From positions 7,868-49,471 of the forward strand of contig JAUNHA010000015.1 in the NCBI GenBank assembly GCA_030524135.1: a stretch of 41,604 nucleotides of DNA, given 5' to 3'. How positions within the stretch are numbered: the stretch's first letter is position 1; the number at the start of each line of letters is the position of its first letter. Below, piece after piece: positions 41,201 through 41,604 of the stretch. The notes beneath the pieces are model-generated. The model did not search any database and was not told where the DNA came from. It was given only the letters and a program-made list of their open reading frames with translations. The position numbers and the translations under genes are program-made. Source of the DNA: Eubacteriales bacterium (lineage in GTDB: Bacteria; Bacillota; Clostridia; Lachnospirales; Lachnospiraceae).

Positions 41201-41423
41201 TCTGGTAGCGCGGTATCAGATCCTTAATGCATCTCGTAAGCACGTGTCCGATATGCGGCTTGCCGTTTGCGGTAGGCGGGCCGTCATAGAACACATAGCT
41301 CGGATCCCCTTCATGCTCCTTGATAGATTTCTCAAATATGTCGTTCTTTTTCCAGAATGCTTCGACATCCTTTTCACGTCCGACAAAGTTCATCGACGTG
41401 TCGACTTTTTGATATAAAGCCAT
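38235..41423 (-). CDS. ileS: Isoleucyl-tRNA synthetase, long (type 2/eukaryote-like) form
   Basis: A 1062-residue class I synthetase. HIGH motif in GKPHIGHVLTR; editing (CP1) domain with WTTTPWTLPSN and GTGIVHTAPAFGEDD; KMSKS in NGQKMSKSKGN; metal-binding CxxC clusters (YCPRCG, CECGERHC, CPKCGKPM) and a long C-terminal anticodon/accessory region. Length, YDGPPTANGKPHIGH and MNFVGREKDVEAFW fit the IleS2-like class that tends to tolerate mupirocin; resistance itself is not shown. Two ATGs are close together; the second, at 41423, is 7 nt from GGAGG and is the likely start. It has its own promoter (41508-41536). Confidence 0.96.
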   Translation of the reverse strand: MALYQKVDTSMNFVGREKDVEAFWKKNDIFEKSIKEHEGDPSYVFYDGPPTANGKPHIGHVLTRCIKDLIPRYQTMKGKMVPRKAGWDTHGLPVELEVEKQIGINGKEQIESYGIAPFIELCKENVWKYKGMWEDFSFTVGFWADMEHPYVTYYNDYIESEWWALKEIWNKGLLYKGFKIVPYCPRCGTPLSSHEVAQGYKDVKERSAIVRFKVKDEDAYILAWTTTPWTLPSNVALCVHPDDEYVKVKNNKDGRVYYIAEALCEKVLGEDTEVLARYKGEELVGKEYEPLYPKAAEIAEKQHKKGFRVVSDTYVTMEDGTGIVHTAPAFGEDDARVGRKYDLPFVQLVDEKGNMTGNPKWEGVFVKKADPMVIEDLEERGLLQEAPVFEHSYPHCWRCGTPLLYYARESWYIKMSAVRDDLIRNNNTINWIPESIGKGRFGDWLENVQDWALSRNRYWGTPLPVWECECGERHCIGSREELKKMSPNYDEVLAELKAAGDKGYEGDNIELHRPYIDKVEITCPKCGKPMHRVPEVIDCWFDSGAMPFAQHHYPFENQELFHKEFPAQFISEAVDQTRGWFYSLLAESTLLFNKAPYENVIVLGHVQDENGQKMSKSKGNAVDPMAALDEFGADAIRWYFFTNSAPWLPNRFYGKAVTEGQRKFLGTLWNTYAFYILYANIDSFDPTKYTLDYDKLPVMDRWILSKMNTMIKGVDENMAAYRIPEACKALEVFVDDLSNWYVRRSRERFWAKGMEQDKINAYMTLFTALKNTVLCAAPFIPFMTELIYQNMIRTVDTSAKESVHLCDFPVYDAKHVDEALERDMDEVLDIVILGRAARNTSGLKNRQPIGTMYVKAKNALAPFYVEIIEDELNVKQVVFREDVREFTSYTFKPQLKTVGPKYGKNLGFIRQYLADIDGNKAMDDLNADGVLKFDAPDGTKVELTKDDLLIDVSKQGGFVTEEDQYVTVVLDTNLTAELIDEGFMREIISKVQTMRKEAGFEVMDHIRISAEGTEKITEVIETHKENICHDCMADEIICGTLSGYQKEWDINGEAVTLGVEKL

Positions 41424-41507
41424 TTTCATTCCTCCTCTGAATAATGGTTGCCCTCTCGGACATCTGCGCCTTCCATGCGGTTCTTACATACGCGCGCAGT
41501 CACGGTT

Positions 41508-41536
41508 ATTATATAGGTCTGTTCTCCGGATTGCAA
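41508..41536 (-). promoter_or_regulatory. Sigma-A promoter of ileS
   Basis: On the minus strand TTGCAA (41536-41531), 17 nt, TATAAT (41513-41508). Leader of about 80 nt; it contains a CTGCGC/GCGCAG pairing but no T-box (no AGGGTGGNACCGCG), which is unusual for a clostridial ileS. Confidence 0.8.
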
Positions 41537-41604
41537 GAAAAATCTGAGCAAAGATAGAGTAAAGCAGTTGTCAGTTATAAAAGGAAAGGATGCCCCCTGA
41601 ATGC
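41537..41604. other. Non-coding edge region upstream of ileS
   Basis: No gene. On the minus strand it reads GGGGGCATCC then TTTCCTTTT, which looks like the 3' arm and T-tract of a terminator whose 5' arm would be beyond the window edge, ending the next upstream gene. Confidence 0.3.

Noticed and set aside
41430..41507. T-box or other riboswitch before ileS
   Set aside because: Leader is about 80 nt and lacks the T-box core and specifier arrangement.
1..41604. CRISPR arrays, tRNA genes, insertion sequences, prophage or defence genes
   Set aside because: No regularly spaced repeats, no cloverleaf-like sequence, no transposase or integrase motif noticed on either strand.

Overview
The window reads as ordinary chromosome from a low-GC-lineage Gram-positive (Firmicutes/Clostridia), most likely a Lachnospiraceae-like gut anaerobe. 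The reasons are: a PASTA-type Ser/Thr kinase next to its PP2C phosphatase; the priA-def-fmt-rsmB-rlmN-prpC-prkC-rsgA-rpe gene order; an rqcH-yicC-gmk-rpoZ-rimO-pgsA-cinA cluster; a YugP-type metallopeptidase; a likely Rex site in front of an alcohol/glycerol dehydrogenase; strong AGGAGG ribosome binding sites; and sigma-A promoters close to TTGACA-N17-TATAAT. The genus assignment is inference. Almost every gene is on the minus strand; only a YitT-family membrane protein (7360-8256) and purC (34795-35655) are on the plus strand.

Reading the minus strand in its own direction (right to left): (1) 41.5-35.7 kb, ileS with its own promoter and no T-box, followed closely by glgP. purC sits between glgP and murF on the other strand. 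(2) 34.7-20.8 kb, a long, tightly packed cluster murF-priA-def-fmt-yugP-rsmB-rlmN-prpC-prkC-rsgA-rpe-ECF S component, ended by a hairpin terminator. It joins wall precursor synthesis, replication restart, N-terminal formyl-Met handling, rRNA methylation, the PrkC/PrpC signalling pair and 30S maturation. (3) 20.7-14.0 kb, a second unit: pyridoxal/pyridoxamine kinase, serS, pcrA, a small acidic-tailed membrane protein and an RlmD/TrmA-family RNA methyltransferase. (4) 14.0-12.8 kb, a single-gene gldA-type dehydrogenase under a Rex-like operator. (5) 12.66-8.3 kb, an autoregulated MarR-ABC-ABC multidrug exporter operon with a textbook promoter and palindromic operator. (6) 7.0-0 kb, the rqcH-yicC-gmk-rpoZ-rimO-pgsA-cinA operon, running into a DUF2953 gene that is split into two overlapping frames and leaves the window at base 1.

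There are no tRNA or rRNA genes, IS elements, CRISPR arrays, phage genes or defence islands that I can see, and I find no convincing new multi-gene system. The points most worth a second look are small: the split DUF2953 gene, a structured leader/sRNA candidate ending in a perfect terminator upstream of yitT, the Rex-like operator at gldA, a 91-bp nested inverted repeat downstream of pcrA, a non-standard SerRS subtype, and an ECF vitamin-type S component in the position where Bacillus has thiN.
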